Part shown: one piece after another, positions 18,811 through 30,085 of the stretch
How the letters are laid out: the number at the start of each line of letters is the position of its first letter
Position numbering within the stretch: the first letter of the stretch is position 1
Assembly: GCF_963678635.1 (NCBI RefSeq)
Contig: NC_087067.1
Span: forward strand, 30,232,401 to 30,296,400
Direction of reading: 5' to 3'
From: Symsagittifera roscoffensis
Lineage: Eukaryota; Xenacoelomorpha; Acoela; Convolutidae
DNA: 64,000 nucleotides
Notes under the pieces: model-generated
What the model saw: only the letters and a program-made list of their open reading frames with translations
Told to the model about the DNA's origin: nothing
The model's database searches: none
Position numbers and translations under genes: made by a program

Positions 18811-20267
18811 TTTCGTACCAAGACTGCTCTGGTCCAAGACTGTCCCAAGGCTGCACTGTCCCAAGACTGTCCCCAGACTGCAATGTCCCAAGACTTCTTC
18901 GGTACTGTCCCAAGACTCGTCACCGGGTGTCTGGATATCGGGTCTCTTCTTTTTCGTTGTAGGGACTATTGAACAACTGTACCTTTTACCACCACTTGAG
19001 CTCTAGTAAAAATTTTCCCAAAATCCCTATCTTACTGGTCAAAACCCAAATACTGACCCCCCTGTATTTGAAACTCTTAATTCCCCGCAGGTATCTTGTG
19101 ATCACCTGTTCCTGAAAATACCAACAACAAATTTTCACCAAAACATAAAATTTTAAACTGGAAAAAATTTCAAAAACAGATGGGTGAATTCTCCTGAAAT
19201 TCAAGGTTGACTGATGTCAATCTTTGTCCGAAAAAATGTCTGGTACCCGATTGCCACGCGTTTTCCTCCCCCCTGCTAGCGATCTTATGGGGTATCACAA
19301 AAACTGTCTATGTCCGTTCCCCCCTACCGATCCGACCAGGGTACCTACCTTAACCTGATTCTAATTTTGGATATCCGCTTCCTGTAACCAACGCGTGTAA
19401 ATATCTAATGTAACTAAGTCGACGATGCCGAGCAATTAGTTACTCTAATGTCCCCCCTTTTTACAATTTATAACCGCTAACCTCTAACTTAACCAGCCCC
19501 CCGTCTAACCTCCCCCCTCTTTAGCCCCCCTCTTAAGCCGAAAAATCCCTTAAGCGCCGGATGCTAAACCTCTCGAGAGAAAACCGTAGACCTGTTTCCA
19601 GGCCTGCTTGTGCAAAAACTTCCTCAAACAATGGGACTCCGCTTATCCAATTTTACACTCATCTCCTATAATGTAATGTGGATTCTAACGATACCCGTTG
19701 CCTAACTTGAGAATACCCCTGTGCGTCCTCTTGTGGTGATCCTGTGCTGGTTGTCTCTGTTCTGCACTTGACAGCAGCACACTTTCCCACTCGACTGGTC
19801 ACCTCTTCCAGTCAAGTCTCCTAGTGGTCCGGCTAAGTTGCAATCTGTCTGAAAACCCTTAACAACGCCCCCACTCGGGCACCTTTTCAGAGTCACTGGT
19901 TTAAATTGCTAGATTGATCGAAACATTCGGTCTTATAAAACAGTATGGGTATACTATTTAATTAATATAAAGGTTTGATCCAAATGATCTGGTATCAAAG
20001 TCACTGTCTTTTCGTTTTATGGTTTTTGTTCCTTTTTCTATACTTTTTTCTTGTTTTTGTTTCCCTAGTTCCCCCCCCCCTACTCGGTTAGCTAGGCCTC
20101 GTTCGGAGAGCGTACCAGGAAGTTTTCTCAAGTTTTCTTAAAAAGCTATCACGGTACAACCGGAAGGTTTACACGTTCCCGCTGAACCGTACCACCGGTA
20201 CTCTAGAATGGGCATGCAGCCCGGAGCTGTGTCAAGTGGGTTCGACTCCGTAGTCATGATGTCGTAA
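18811..20267 (-). other. Untranslated leader with recurring G6 tracts (minus-strand sense)
   Basis: No coding sequence is seen. Read as element RNA, runs of exactly six G occur at the complements of 19057-19062, 19268-19273, 19319-19324, 19452-19457, 19497-19502, 19512-19517 and 19525-19530, and a G10 run at 20071-20080. The last three G6 runs of the series lie within 34 bases, with a fourth 40 bases away. This composition could form an intermolecular or intramolecular G-quadruplex. Confidence 0.6.
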
Positions 20268-20285
20268 AAACACCCAGGAGCGCCA
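20268..20285 (-). other. Possible primer-binding site
   Basis: Reading minus strand, 11 bases after the LTR end (20297), the sequence TGGCGCTCCTGGGTGTTT begins with TGG as expected for pairing to a tRNA 3' CCA end. The offset of 11 bases is larger than usual and I cannot name the tRNA, so this is tentative. Confidence 0.35.
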
Positions 20286-20296
20286 TAAAAACACTA

Positions 20297-21193
20297 TGTA
20301 ACATTCGCCTACTGCAGTCACATATGAGGCTTAAGAAAAATAGGCCCTATAATCATTGGCTCAAGAGTCAGGGACACTATCTCTTGTGTTTTTCTACCTC
20401 AAGAACGGTCGGAGCCAATTCGGTTCGCTTGAGACATGAGACTAGAACTCGCTACAGCTTGAAGGCTACTACCAAAATATCCCCCCACTCTAGATAATAA
20501 GAACGTTCCCATACTTGGGTCTCAAGATACCCAAAATACGCGAACGCCGTTAAAAACAGGGTCGGAACAATCCGTTAAGTTACTTTTTATTGGACAGTGG
20601 AACTTTGATCCATTTCAGATGGATCAACCTAAAACTCGTCTTATCTCAACATAACTATCATAAAACACATTCGAGAAAATTAAATTAGGGACTCACTTGT
20701 TGATGCACTCGAGTACAAGGAGTAATTAAATTGGTAAGCAACTCTAGAATTAGGTAATATAACTAAATAAGTTTGATACTGGTCAGTTTTGGTAACAGAA
20801 GTAAGTTCTGGCTCTAGAATTTGAGTTTTTGTATGAACCATTGGGACACTCAAGCTGTCCACCTTTCCATTGAAGGTTCACTCTAGTTCGTTCCGAATAG
20901 TCGTTCTTTCTTCTATTTATCGTCTCTCCTCCTATTTCGGGATAAGACAGCTCTACTCGTGTCCTATTTTATATCTGGAAATTGCGAATAGCAATTTCCC
21001 GCTGTTTTTCTTGAGCAATTTCCCGCAATTGTAAATTCGGATGTTCTGATTTTTCGCTTTCTGTTTTCAGTTGGTACGAGAAAACTGAGCATGACAGGCT
21101 CCATTCGAAATTTTGAAAAAAAAAATTCCACTCCAAAATTACGTATTTTCGTGTCTCTCAAGGTCAAACTTCCAGACATGACCGACTGGCACA
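20297..21193 (-). repeat. 5' LTR of the giant element (897 bp)
   Basis: On the plus strand it runs from TGTAACATTCG to GACTGGCACA; in element sense it is TGTGCC...GTTACA with TG/CA ends. The boundaries are fixed by comparison with the second copy at 42184-43090, where similarity starts and stops at exactly these bases. Assignment to the giant element rests on orientation, position upstream of gag and shared CTCAAG motifs. It could alternatively be an unrelated solo LTR of the same family. Confidence 0.75.
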
Positions 21194-21254
21194 AAAACAA
21201 CAACTCAGAATTGCGATATGACTTTGATTAGGCTAAAAAATATGCGAACGGCAT

Positions 21255-21815
21255 AAACGCGTGTGCGAAAAAGACGTTACCGAGGATGGTTGGCATGGTC
21301 TTTCTTGCCTCAAAGTTGCAGGGAGATTCGCTAGGCATTCAAACCTGAATGCCCTTAAAAAGCAGAGTTTATCTTCTACTCACATCCCGTCTGTTTTAGA
21401 ACCACGACACCTCTACAGGACCGATCAGAAGCGATCAGACGGTTTGACTCTCCTTCCATGGGCTGTTGGTAAGCAGCTCTTGCGGGATGTAACGCTAGTA
21501 GTCTCCTTAGCTCCTTGTAGGATTAATGCCAGGTCTGTTTGTAACCCTTGGCACGGCTGACTCTGAAGCGGAAGAGCGCAAAATTGACAAGTATAAAGAT
21601 CTTGTAAATGATGGATATCTTTTTCAACCGCTAGCTTTTGAAATTCAGGCCGCGGCCGGCCCCAGCACAGAAATTTTTTGAGCAAGCTTTGTAAGAACCT
21701 AAGCATATGCACTGAGGAACCCAGAGCAGGCAGCTTTTTAAAAAAGAGAATTTCCCTGGCAAGACAGATTGCGAACACCGCTTGCGTACTCGGAACAATA
21801 AATGACAAAATAATT
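21255..21815 (+). pseudogene. Decayed C-terminal fragment of a transposon protein with a restriction-like-endonuclease type motif
   Basis: The first frame reads GWHGLSCLKVAGRFARHSNLN, then SVLEPRHLYRTDQKRSDGLTLLPW and LLRDVTLV. The second frame, from about 21560, reads EERKIDKYKDLVNDGYLFQPLAFEI. A third, after a TGA, reads EEPRAGSFLKKRISLARQIANTACVLGTI. This order (zinc-like HGLSC, RFxRHxxLN, PDG-like, KYxDL, PLAFE, RISxARQ) matches, from my knowledge, a protein tail common in invertebrate retroelement-associated ORFs. The RSDG...D arrangement resembles a PD-(D/E)XK nuclease core. At least two frame breaks make it a fossil. Confidence 0.6.
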
Positions 21816-22844
21816 TTTTTTTGAAATTTTTGACGAATTTTTTTTTGTAACACTTGTATAGTTTATTTTCTCGTGTCGAGCTGCGTGTTCTTATTGAAAA
21901 ACGTAACCCGTATCGATTTTAATTGAAAATGACTTAAACACTTGTCTTCTTCTTTTATCATTATCACTTCCATGTCTAGAAAATTCCAAGGATTTTGACT
22001 GGAATACGTGATAAAGGGACTCCTGACTGTAACCTCGGTTACTATGATACTTTTGACCTTCCGATTACCTTTAGAAAAAAAAAATTGCTCTTAGACTATG
22101 TAAAAATTTCACTGAAATTCAAAGGAAATGTTTGACATTGAAAACAGGCATTTAAGAGAGTAAAATTCTGAATTTGCTCTAAATTTTGTTCTCCAGTATA
22201 CTTTAGATTGAAAAGAAGTTACGAAAACGGATGCATTCAAGCTTACTTTTTTCTTATAAAATTTTTTAAAATTCTAATGCGTACCTTAATAAGGGCCACA
22301 AAACGTTTTTTGGTATTCAGGTACAAAGATAGAAAACCAGCCCTCGAGGCAATGGTAGCCCAAACAAGTATTTATAAAAGAAATTTAAAAACTTTTTTCT
22401 CGAACAATGGAAAGTAAAATAAACTTCAGTAGGACATTTGATTGCGTGCTCTGAATTTACCAACCATCTGTAAGTGTTTTTTGTCACCGCTTTTGCTCGA
22501 AAGATGGCTCAATTGGTTATTACGAAGGTAGGATGTGAGATTGCTCAATTGATCCTATTATTTTTCATGGCGACAAATGAACGTGCAAAATATTTGGTGG
22601 AGAAAGAACTCGGTTCTGTCGAGTTTACATCGAGTTTACCTCGGGGATAGAGGATCCCTCAAAGTAAAGGTTTTGTCCCCCCCCCCCCCCCCTTCATATA
22701 GATTTTAAAAACTAATGTGATGTCATAATGCGATGAAACTTGGCATGGTGAACGGATAAACAATTGGAACATATTTGTTATTCATAGTTTACAGTGTAAC
22801 TTCACGCGCTTAGACAATTCTTTATTATTTTTTTATTATATATT
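21816..22844. other. AT-rich stretch without recognisable genes; C16 run
   Basis: No coding sequence is seen beyond short chance ORFs. A run of 16 C at 22677-22692 is the only striking feature. Confidence 0.6.
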
Positions 22845-23180
22845 TAAATGTGGGCTTCACTATCTCGCCACGTTTAAGCATTTTCAGCGTATTATTTTTG
22901 CATGTTTAACAAAAGTGATGGCTTTTTTCAAAAAAAGTTTTCAGAAATTAAAATTTAAAGTTTCTGAAAATTTGAAATTACCAGCCCTGTAATTGGGTGC
23001 TGTCAGATTACACTCAAAGGATGCAGATCTTGTTTTCAATATATGCGGTTTTGCATGAGCTGCTAAAATTTTGAAGCACCGGAGGTGCGCTAGACGCTAG
23101 TAATATTTTTAAATGCGGGCTTCACTATCTCGCCACCTTTAAGCTTTTTCAACGTATTATTTTTGCACGTTTAACAAAAT
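22845..23180 (+). repeat. Diverged direct repeat of about 75-80 bp
   Basis: A block containing GGGCTTCACTATCTCGCCAC and ending near GTTTAACAAAA occurs at about 22845-22915 and again at about 23105-23180, with roughly ten differences. The intervening 190 bases contain TGTAATTGGGTGCTGTCAGA-like sequence that resembles a piece near 25340. It is likely remnants of an interspersed repeat. Confidence 0.6.
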
Positions 23181-23229
23181 AACCTTCTTTTCACGTTTAT
23201 GTTTAGGCCGAAAAGAACCCAGCATTGAG

Positions 23230-24812
23230 CTTCTCTGCCACCTTGGAATAGCCGGAGTACATCTCATCTAATTAAATGTCTTAAGACAGCAAGAAGAAGA
23301 TATGAAGATATACATCCAAAGGTTCTGAAACTGAAATCAATGCTGGAAAAATGCTGTGGAAATGACAAGATAGAATATGAACAAAATATAGCAGCCGAGA
23401 GATCAACTGGGAAGCTTTTTAAATATTTCAGGGCCTTCAAAAAATCAAATATTCCCAGCCTTGTTTTTTATAAAAATGAAAAAGCAGAAAATGACAGTGA
23501 CAAAGCCCAACTATTTTCGAAGTTTTTTGGATCCGTTTACGTACAATGTTCTGAATTTTATGAGCCTTTTCAAGATTGATCAGAGAATCGTTTTCTAAGC
23601 AACCTAACATTCGAAGAAACTGAAATCGAAAGCATATGCGAAAAACTAAATGTCAATAAAAGTAAAGGGCCCGATGAACTACCACTAGTGCTTTTTCGGA
23701 AATGTAGAAAAACGATTTCCCATTCACTTTTTCAAATCTTTACTAAAATTCTACAAACTTCTATCTTTCCAGACTTGTGGAAAAATGCAATAATCAGTCC
23801 GGTTTTTAAAAAGAGTAATAAAGCAGACATAGAAAGCAGACATTTATCTCTGCCCTTTAAAATTTTTGAAAGAATTGTCTTCATTCGACTATATGATCAT
23901 TACAATAAGATTTTTAACAAAACTCAGTTCGGATTTTGAAAGAACCGGTCAACAATTCAACAACTCCTGACCTTTCTAAATGAAACATATAAAGGAATCG
24001 AAAATGGAGAAGAAATTGAAATTATTTTTACAGACTTAAGCAAAACTTTCGATAGAGTTGATCATGGAATTTTGTTACGAAAATTGTTTTCAAAAGGAGT
24101 CAGCGGTAAACTTTTTTAACTGATCAAGTCTTACCTTACCAACAGGCATCAGATTGTTCGAATAAATGGTAGAGTCTTCAAGAGAAAAAGTTACCAGTGG
24201 AGTGCCACAGGGTAGCATACTGGGTCCTTTGTTTTTTTCTGGTCTTTATTAACGACCTACCAGATTACTGTGTAAATCTTAAAACTATGTTCTTTGCAGA
24301 CGATGCTAAATTCATCAGTTCTGGTCAGGCACAAGAGCAAATCCAAAGTGACCTAAATAATGTGTTTAAATGGGCCATCGACAATAATATGCCCTTCAGT
24401 TTAGACAAATGTACATATCTAAAATTAGGAAAAAATGCAAATGGTTTCTACTTCAACGGATTCAAGATCAAAGAAATAGACGTACAAAAAGACCTCGGCT
24501 TGACAATATCAAGTGATTTAAACTGAAATATCCACACAGACAATGCATGCAAGAAAGCAAACCGTGTATTTTTCATGATAAAACGGAATACAAACAATCT
24601 GAGCCGTACTGCAAAATTGAACCTTCATAAATCTATGGTAGTCCCAGTTTTAACATACACCAGCGCCTGCTATGGATTAAACAAACATGTCAGAAATGAA
24701 CCTGAGACTATTCAAAAAAGAGTCGTCAAATGGATTTTTCCTGGAACATTGGCATACAAAGAAGAAATGCTCAATTGCAAATTTTACCGCTTCCCATGTA
24801 TATATAGATAAA
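23230..24812 (+). pseudogene. Non-LTR retrotransposon (LINE) reverse transcriptase remnant
   Basis: Successive broken frames read as one LINE RT: KSKGPDELP (RT0 region), FPDLWKNAIISPVFKKSNK, LPFKIFERIV, FNKTQFGF then a stop, IFTDLSKTFDRVDHGILL (motif A, with Asp), VINGRVFKR, a damaged GVPQGS-like segment, FADDAKF (motif C variant of YADD), DVQKDLGLTISSDLN and a C-terminal thumb (NLSRTAKLNLHKSMVVPVLTY). At least six stops or shifts are present. No endonuclease domain is visible upstream, consistent with 5' truncation. It belongs broadly to the Jockey/CR1/I group by motif style; clade not determined. Confidence 0.85.
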
Positions 24813-26649
24813 TAATATTTTGCTGCTTTCAAAAATCGGATTAGGAAGATACGACGATATGCGTGTAAATGTGCCCATACTAACAGAGTCCTCTCGCGGT
24901 GTAATGTTTCAGCTGAAACGGCCTGAAAGCTGAACAAAATTTCTTCTATCAAACTTGCAGACTGGTCAATACTTTAATGATAGACGCGAGGGTTTATTGT
25001 GGTCTCAAACAGCTACTACTGAGGAAATTCTGGTTGAAATTTGGAGAATATATTGAAGTTGACAAGTGCACGTGGAAAATTGGGTGCGATTGTGCGGCGA
25101 ACAACTGCCGCAGCAAGACGTACATATGATGGTACAATGAAGGGGCCAGATTTTCCAGTTTGAATATAGTGTTCATTTTGAAATTAGAGACCCAAAACGG
25201 AATGCAGTCAAGTTTCTCGCGGGATTGCGAATTTGGCCTCCCATTTTGTACCCAAATGGTTTTAGCTGACAAGATACAAATTTCAGGATTTCAAAAAAAT
25301 TTTCAGAAAAGAGTTAGAAAAAAATTGAATTTTTCCATCCTGTAGTTGGGTACTGCTCAAATCCTTCTAGTTTTTTTTAATACATCCAACTTGACAATTC
25401 TATCTGTGCTATAATCGAGGAGGGTAGATTTTAATTAACAATTCTCTTGATGCATTAACATCGACTTGATTTATTCATAAAATTTTGCCGATGTATTTAT
25501 ATAGCGTTGGTACGGCCCTATCCAACTTGTGCACGTTCCGTCGCATGACCGAAGAGCTCATTTTGATTGACTTTTTTTTCTAGTTTTTTTTTAGATATGA
25601 CATTTTTTAAGATTGTTCAAAATACTTTGATTAAAAATTCAAAAAATTTGAATTTCCCAATCTTTTTGATGGGTACTCTGAGAGTCTTCTCAGGGCTTGA
25701 GATACTTGTCTCCAAATTTGATAGCTAGGTTTTAGGTGAATTAACTTCCGTTGGATTCGTTGGCCGAAAAGGGTATTGCCAACAATTTGGATTTAACTAT
25801 TTTATCTTCGTTTTAATACTTCCTAAGCTAGTTCAGTAGACGGAGGGATATAATGGATTGAAGCCGATTAGCCGGAAAGAAAGTGTGTTTGAGCATCCTT
25901 TTTAGAAAGAGAGAAACACAATGGCCCAATTTCATGAAAAGTTTGCACGCATTTTTGCAAAATCAATCTTTCATCCTATGCCGCTTAGGTCACATATGCT
26001 GTCGAAGCTTGCTATGTAAAGGAACGAAAGTTGAACAGATATAACTGAAGGAGTTGAATGAACCGAGTCATAGTGCTGGTAAAGCGCGCCATTATCAAAA
26101 TTTAATTTATATCATTACGGCCTTTAAAAAAATTGTATTGGTTAAGTAATATTTTAAATGTGCTTATGGTTCTTTCAGGCTTTTATGCAAATTTGTCCAT
26201 GAAAGGCAGCAGCTGAAACGTTTGAAGCCAGTGTTATTTGGGGAAATGATTTGAAGTCTTACGCAACTGAATAACTGAGTCAGCAAAATGCCTACTGGCA
26301 TAGCTAAACCAGGACGTTACCGCTGCATTGCATTTTACCAAATTGCTTAATATGGTCTTTACAAACAGCTAGGGGCTCAACAATAAAGCATTTCGCTACT
26401 CGAGCTAGTTTATACCCTATTTTATGTAGAACTAACTAACTAGTGCAATCATTCTGTTATGAAGCCATAACCGTCACAAAACTAAGAGTCCATTAACTTC
26501 TATTTTCACCATTTCTTCTAACACAGATTCTATTTTATTTATTGAAATTTTCTATTCAAATTTGATTACCACCCGAAGTCTTTATTCATAATCATAAACA
26601 AGAATAGTTTTTGAGTCGATGAAATAAACAAGCACGCATATATCTTATC
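24813..26649. other. Intergenic AT-rich region upstream of the cysteine-string gene
   Basis: No supported gene is seen. A short Ser/Arg-free open frame at 24994-25272 (minus) is judged to be chance. The last few hundred bases precede the ATG at 26650 and should hold the promoter and 5' UTR. No clear TATA box stands out. Confidence 0.5.
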
Positions 26650-29600
26650 ATGGCGACGAAAGAGAAAAAATCAGACGAGAATAAATTGACTGAAATTGAG
26701 ATCGTGCAATCTGACAGGTAAATTATAATCTACCAATCAAATATATACAACTGTGCCAATACGTTGATCCCGTTTTAAAAGAGACCGAACATGTCAGTTA
26801 GATAAAAAGTATTCAATTAGTTATCACAAAAAGCAAATTGATACAGTAGTCATTGAGCTAATAAGAAATAGATATATACTTTTTCCAATCAGTATTTGAA
26901 ATTAATCAGCTTTTGATCATTTACGGAATGAAAATCCGAGAGGATAGAAAGCACAACTTTCGTCCGCTATACAATCTACTTGAGGACAAGTACGAATGAA
27001 AAATTGAGAACATAATTAATTAGTTGTAGATGCTTTACAAAATTTCTTCTCTTATATTCCTCAGATTGAAGACCATTAAAACAAAGTTTAAAAGCATCTT
27101 AGCGTAATAGTGTTTTGTCAAACCTTTTTACCGGCTGCAGGAATGGGTTGAAAAAAAGTGTTAAGAATTTGGTAATAGTAATTGAAAAAAAAAATAGTTG
27201 CAAGTGCAGGATCTAAGCACACTAATTTGCCTTGTCAACTGAAACTGAGTAAATAAGCAATAAAAACAAGAAAACGAATTGTCTCTTAAGCATTTCTGTT
27301 TTTGATTCCAGAAGACGAGTGAGCGTAAGCAGCAGTATCAATAGTTCAACGGCGAGTGTTAGGAGACGTCTCGCGTTTCTGTGGCGCTGTTGCAAGTGCT
27401 GTTTCTGTGTGCCCTACAAATGCTGTAGATGCTGCTGTTGTCACAAGAACAGGTGTTGTTGCGGATGTTGCTGCCATGAGTACTATCACAGAAAAGTCCA
27501 GGTTTGTCTTCAAGGCGTATGTACAGTCTTTTTGCATGAAAGTATTTTGGAAAAATGTGCCTAATTTTGATAGTTATTTTTGTGTTTCAGACGGATGGTC
27601 TTGGTTTCGGATCTGGCTCGGTCTATCTCAAAGTGGGCAGCGAAGTAGAATCAACAGATCCACTGAAGAGACCATTCGATATTGACTCCATGGCGAAGAA
27701 AGAATCAGAAGTTTGGTGCCTTATTGTGTCCGAGTGCATATCTCCCCTGTGGCAGAAAGAGGCCAATGAGATGGGCATGGAGCAGTTCATAAACAAATTC
27801 TCAGACTCTGTTCTGAAGAGGAAGACACAAGTGAAGGACACTATGTCGCCTGCCTATGATGGACTGGAGAAGTTGCTGAAAGGAAAAAAGAATGACAGAC
27901 AGATCACAACTGAGAAAGGTGAAACATACTGGACATAATTGCGATTTAAATAGGAAGGTTTTCACAGCTTCCTTTCAAGGACGTTCATATAGCTTAAATG
28001 GCGCAGTGTAAACAAGGAAGAAAAGCTCAATAAATTGTGAAATTTTATCTACTGTGACCCGCTATTTTATTATTCGAACCAAACTTTTCGAATTTTTTTA
28101 AGAGTCAATGAAAGTAGCTCAGACTCTCATGTAGGTCGTGGTGTTTTTTTTTCAGGAAGGCCCAAAATTTTTTCAGGTTTAAATTTACTTTTTTGCGGTT
28201 TTACTTTTGATTTCTTTTTAAATTCAGTACGCATCATTTTTTGTTTGTTGGCTTTTTTTACTTGAAAATTCGATAAATGAGATTTTTCCAAAAAAAAAGA
28301 TTTTTTTTTCGTTTACTTGAGTTCATTCATTGACTCTTTTTGTACTTTCTGTTGGCTATGTTTGTAATTTTTAACGCATTTTGTACAAAATATATCTTTC
28401 TAATAAATTGTTGAGCGAACGCAGTAAACTTTAGCCTGAACTTGAAATTTGGATGTTTCAGAGCTGCAGATTCTGATATCAACTCTGGAAAGCAAGCTGA
28501 AGAACGAATCCGATCAGCCGTCGAAAGAAGATTCAATTAGACCCAAGGAGGCATCCAGCACTTTCAGCGGAAAGCCACTGCGACATACAGAACTGCAACC
28601 GACCGAAGTAAAAGTTGAAGTAAAGTCTTTTGAAAGCAGTTTTATGAGACCGGCTAAATCTCCTGTGGATAAAGACGAGCCTCTGAAGTCGACGAGCAAC
28701 AGGAACAGTCTATTGCGGAAAGATTTCTTCGGACTACCAGAATCGGATGATGAAGGTCCAGAATATGAGTCATACGCAAAGAATGAAACTGCTTTGGGGC
28801 CGTATTCTCCAATTAAATCAAGTGAAAATTCCCCGGAAAAGGAAAAAGTTAGTTCACCCAAGAAGGAAACTCCTAATTCACCTGTGAAAGAAATCACGTC
28901 GCCAACCAGCAATAATGCAAGGTTATTGGTTGGAAGCAGCCCTCCTAAGTACAAAGGGTTTAGCAGCACGGCTGAATTCAAATATACAAAAGTTCCGATC
29001 ACAGAGCCAAAAGAGCCAACAAATTTAGATGATAAGGTTACTACAACTACGGTTTCTGTAACAGAAAAGAAACTTAAACCAGCAGCAGCATCTCAAAGCG
29101 AAAAAAGAGAGCCATTGGTATCAGAAAAGAAGGAGGAACCGTCTCTGAGTTCTGTGAAAGTTGAGATGGTATCTAGTGGAAAGAAAGCTGAACTTCCTGT
29201 TGAGGTGAACGAAGTTGCTAAACCCAGTGTTGAGGCTGCTGTCAACGGTAGCGCGTCTGTGAATCAAAGGAAGGAGGCTGTGTTTGTGTCTCGGATCCAA
29301 CAGACATTGGGAAGCGACGAGGGCGAAAAAGGAAAGGAAGATGAAGATGAAGAAGGGTCGTCCGGTTCTGAGTTTGAAACTGGGAGTAGCAGTAGTGAAG
29401 AGGAGAGTGAGACTATCACGACTAAGAAGATCACGAGGATCATTCGGGTGGATCCGAATGGGGAGAGGAAGGAGTTCGTCTATGAGGGACAGGAAGGAGA
29501 TGACACTGAGAAGTTAATTGAGAAGGCATTGGCTGATTCGCCATATGGTCATACAGATGGCCATGACGCGAATGGAGGGATGGAACCGGTGGTCAAAACA

Positions 29601-30085
29601 CAACGAAGGCAAGTTTTTTCTTGTTTTTAATTTTTCAGATGCTATCTCCGTTGCTTAAGGAGTTGTTTAGTTGGAACCCTTGAAGGCTAATGGAATAGCA
29701 CTAATTGAGGATAATTGAATTCCAGTAAGATGTCCTAACGAAACTACAACACAGGTCATAGCCATCTAATTGTACAGTAACGTTTTTTATATATGTTTGA
29801 ACATATTTGATATTTTTCTGTTTTGATTTAAAAAAATGTTGTTAAACGATTGATCCCATGATGATGATCGTGGTGAATATGGTCGTTTAATTTAGAGTGG
29901 TGTTGAAGAAAGAAGTGGTGAAGCGGACTGTGATTCAAGACGGAGACACGGAAGAGACAACGACAGTGGAGACGAAAAACGAAGAAGTATCTGACTCAGG
30001 TAACCAACTGGGACCAGGAGGCCAAAAGGATAGCACCACCGACAAGATCATACAACAACTGGAGAGAGAGTTCGCAGAAATGTAG
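26650..30085 (+). CDS. Unrecognised host protein with a cysteine string and acidic tail (5 exons, 640 aa)
   Basis: Exons are 26650-26717, 27312-27501, 27591-27918, 28462-29608 and 29896-30085. Every junction keeps frame (1923 coding bases). Introns are GT-AG except the last, which has a GC donor (AAG|GCAAGT). Residues 49-77 hold 17 cysteines between basic flanks (RRRLAFLWRCCKCC). This suggests a palmitoylated membrane anchor, as in cysteine-string proteins, by analogy only. Residues about 87-195 are a globular, helical part (ESEVWCLIVSECISPLW). Residues 200-480 are Ser/Pro/Lys-rich and probably disordered, followed by an acidic Glu/Ser run. The C-terminal 150 residues contain TITTKKITRIIRVDPNGE and VVKRTVIQDGDTEE, weakly reminiscent of the band 4.1 C-terminal domain. 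The function is unknown; a cortical or scaffold role is only a guess. Confidence 0.75.

Larger units (their letters stand above)
298..21193 (-). mobile_element. Giant Ty3/gypsy-like LTR retrotransposon (5' LTR to 3' ORFs; 3' LTR not in window)
   Basis: On the minus strand this runs LTR, leader, gag, protease, RT, RNase H, integrase and a macro-like domain, then a further 8.6 kb of ORFs. The order PR-RT-RH-IN and the motifs DTGA, YVDD and integrase D,D,E place it in the Ty3/gypsy group. The LTR at 20297-21193 is assigned to it by position, orientation and a shared excess of the hexamer CTCAAG. An LTR of the same family recurs alone at 42184-43090. No matching LTR occurs in bases 1-297, so the 3' LTR should lie to the left and the full element exceeds 21 kb. 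It is GC-richer than the flanking host DNA. Several stops and frameshifts make this copy defective as read. The element boundary at 298 is only the last stop codon. Confidence 0.8.

Noticed and set aside
18486-18972. Several 80-150 residue ORFs on both strands with repeated VPRPMSQDQ or LGTLVLGHWSWD units
   Set aside because: They are produced by the 14-bp minisatellite, which is open in many frames; no gene is implied.
19999-20016. Plus-strand TGGTATCAAAGTC resembling an initiator-Met primer site
   Set aside because: No LTR ends to its left and the surrounding element is on the minus strand.
20236-20262. tRNA T-loop-like GGGTTCGACTCCG in the leader
   Set aside because: The flanking bases do not form a T stem and no A box is at the right distance.
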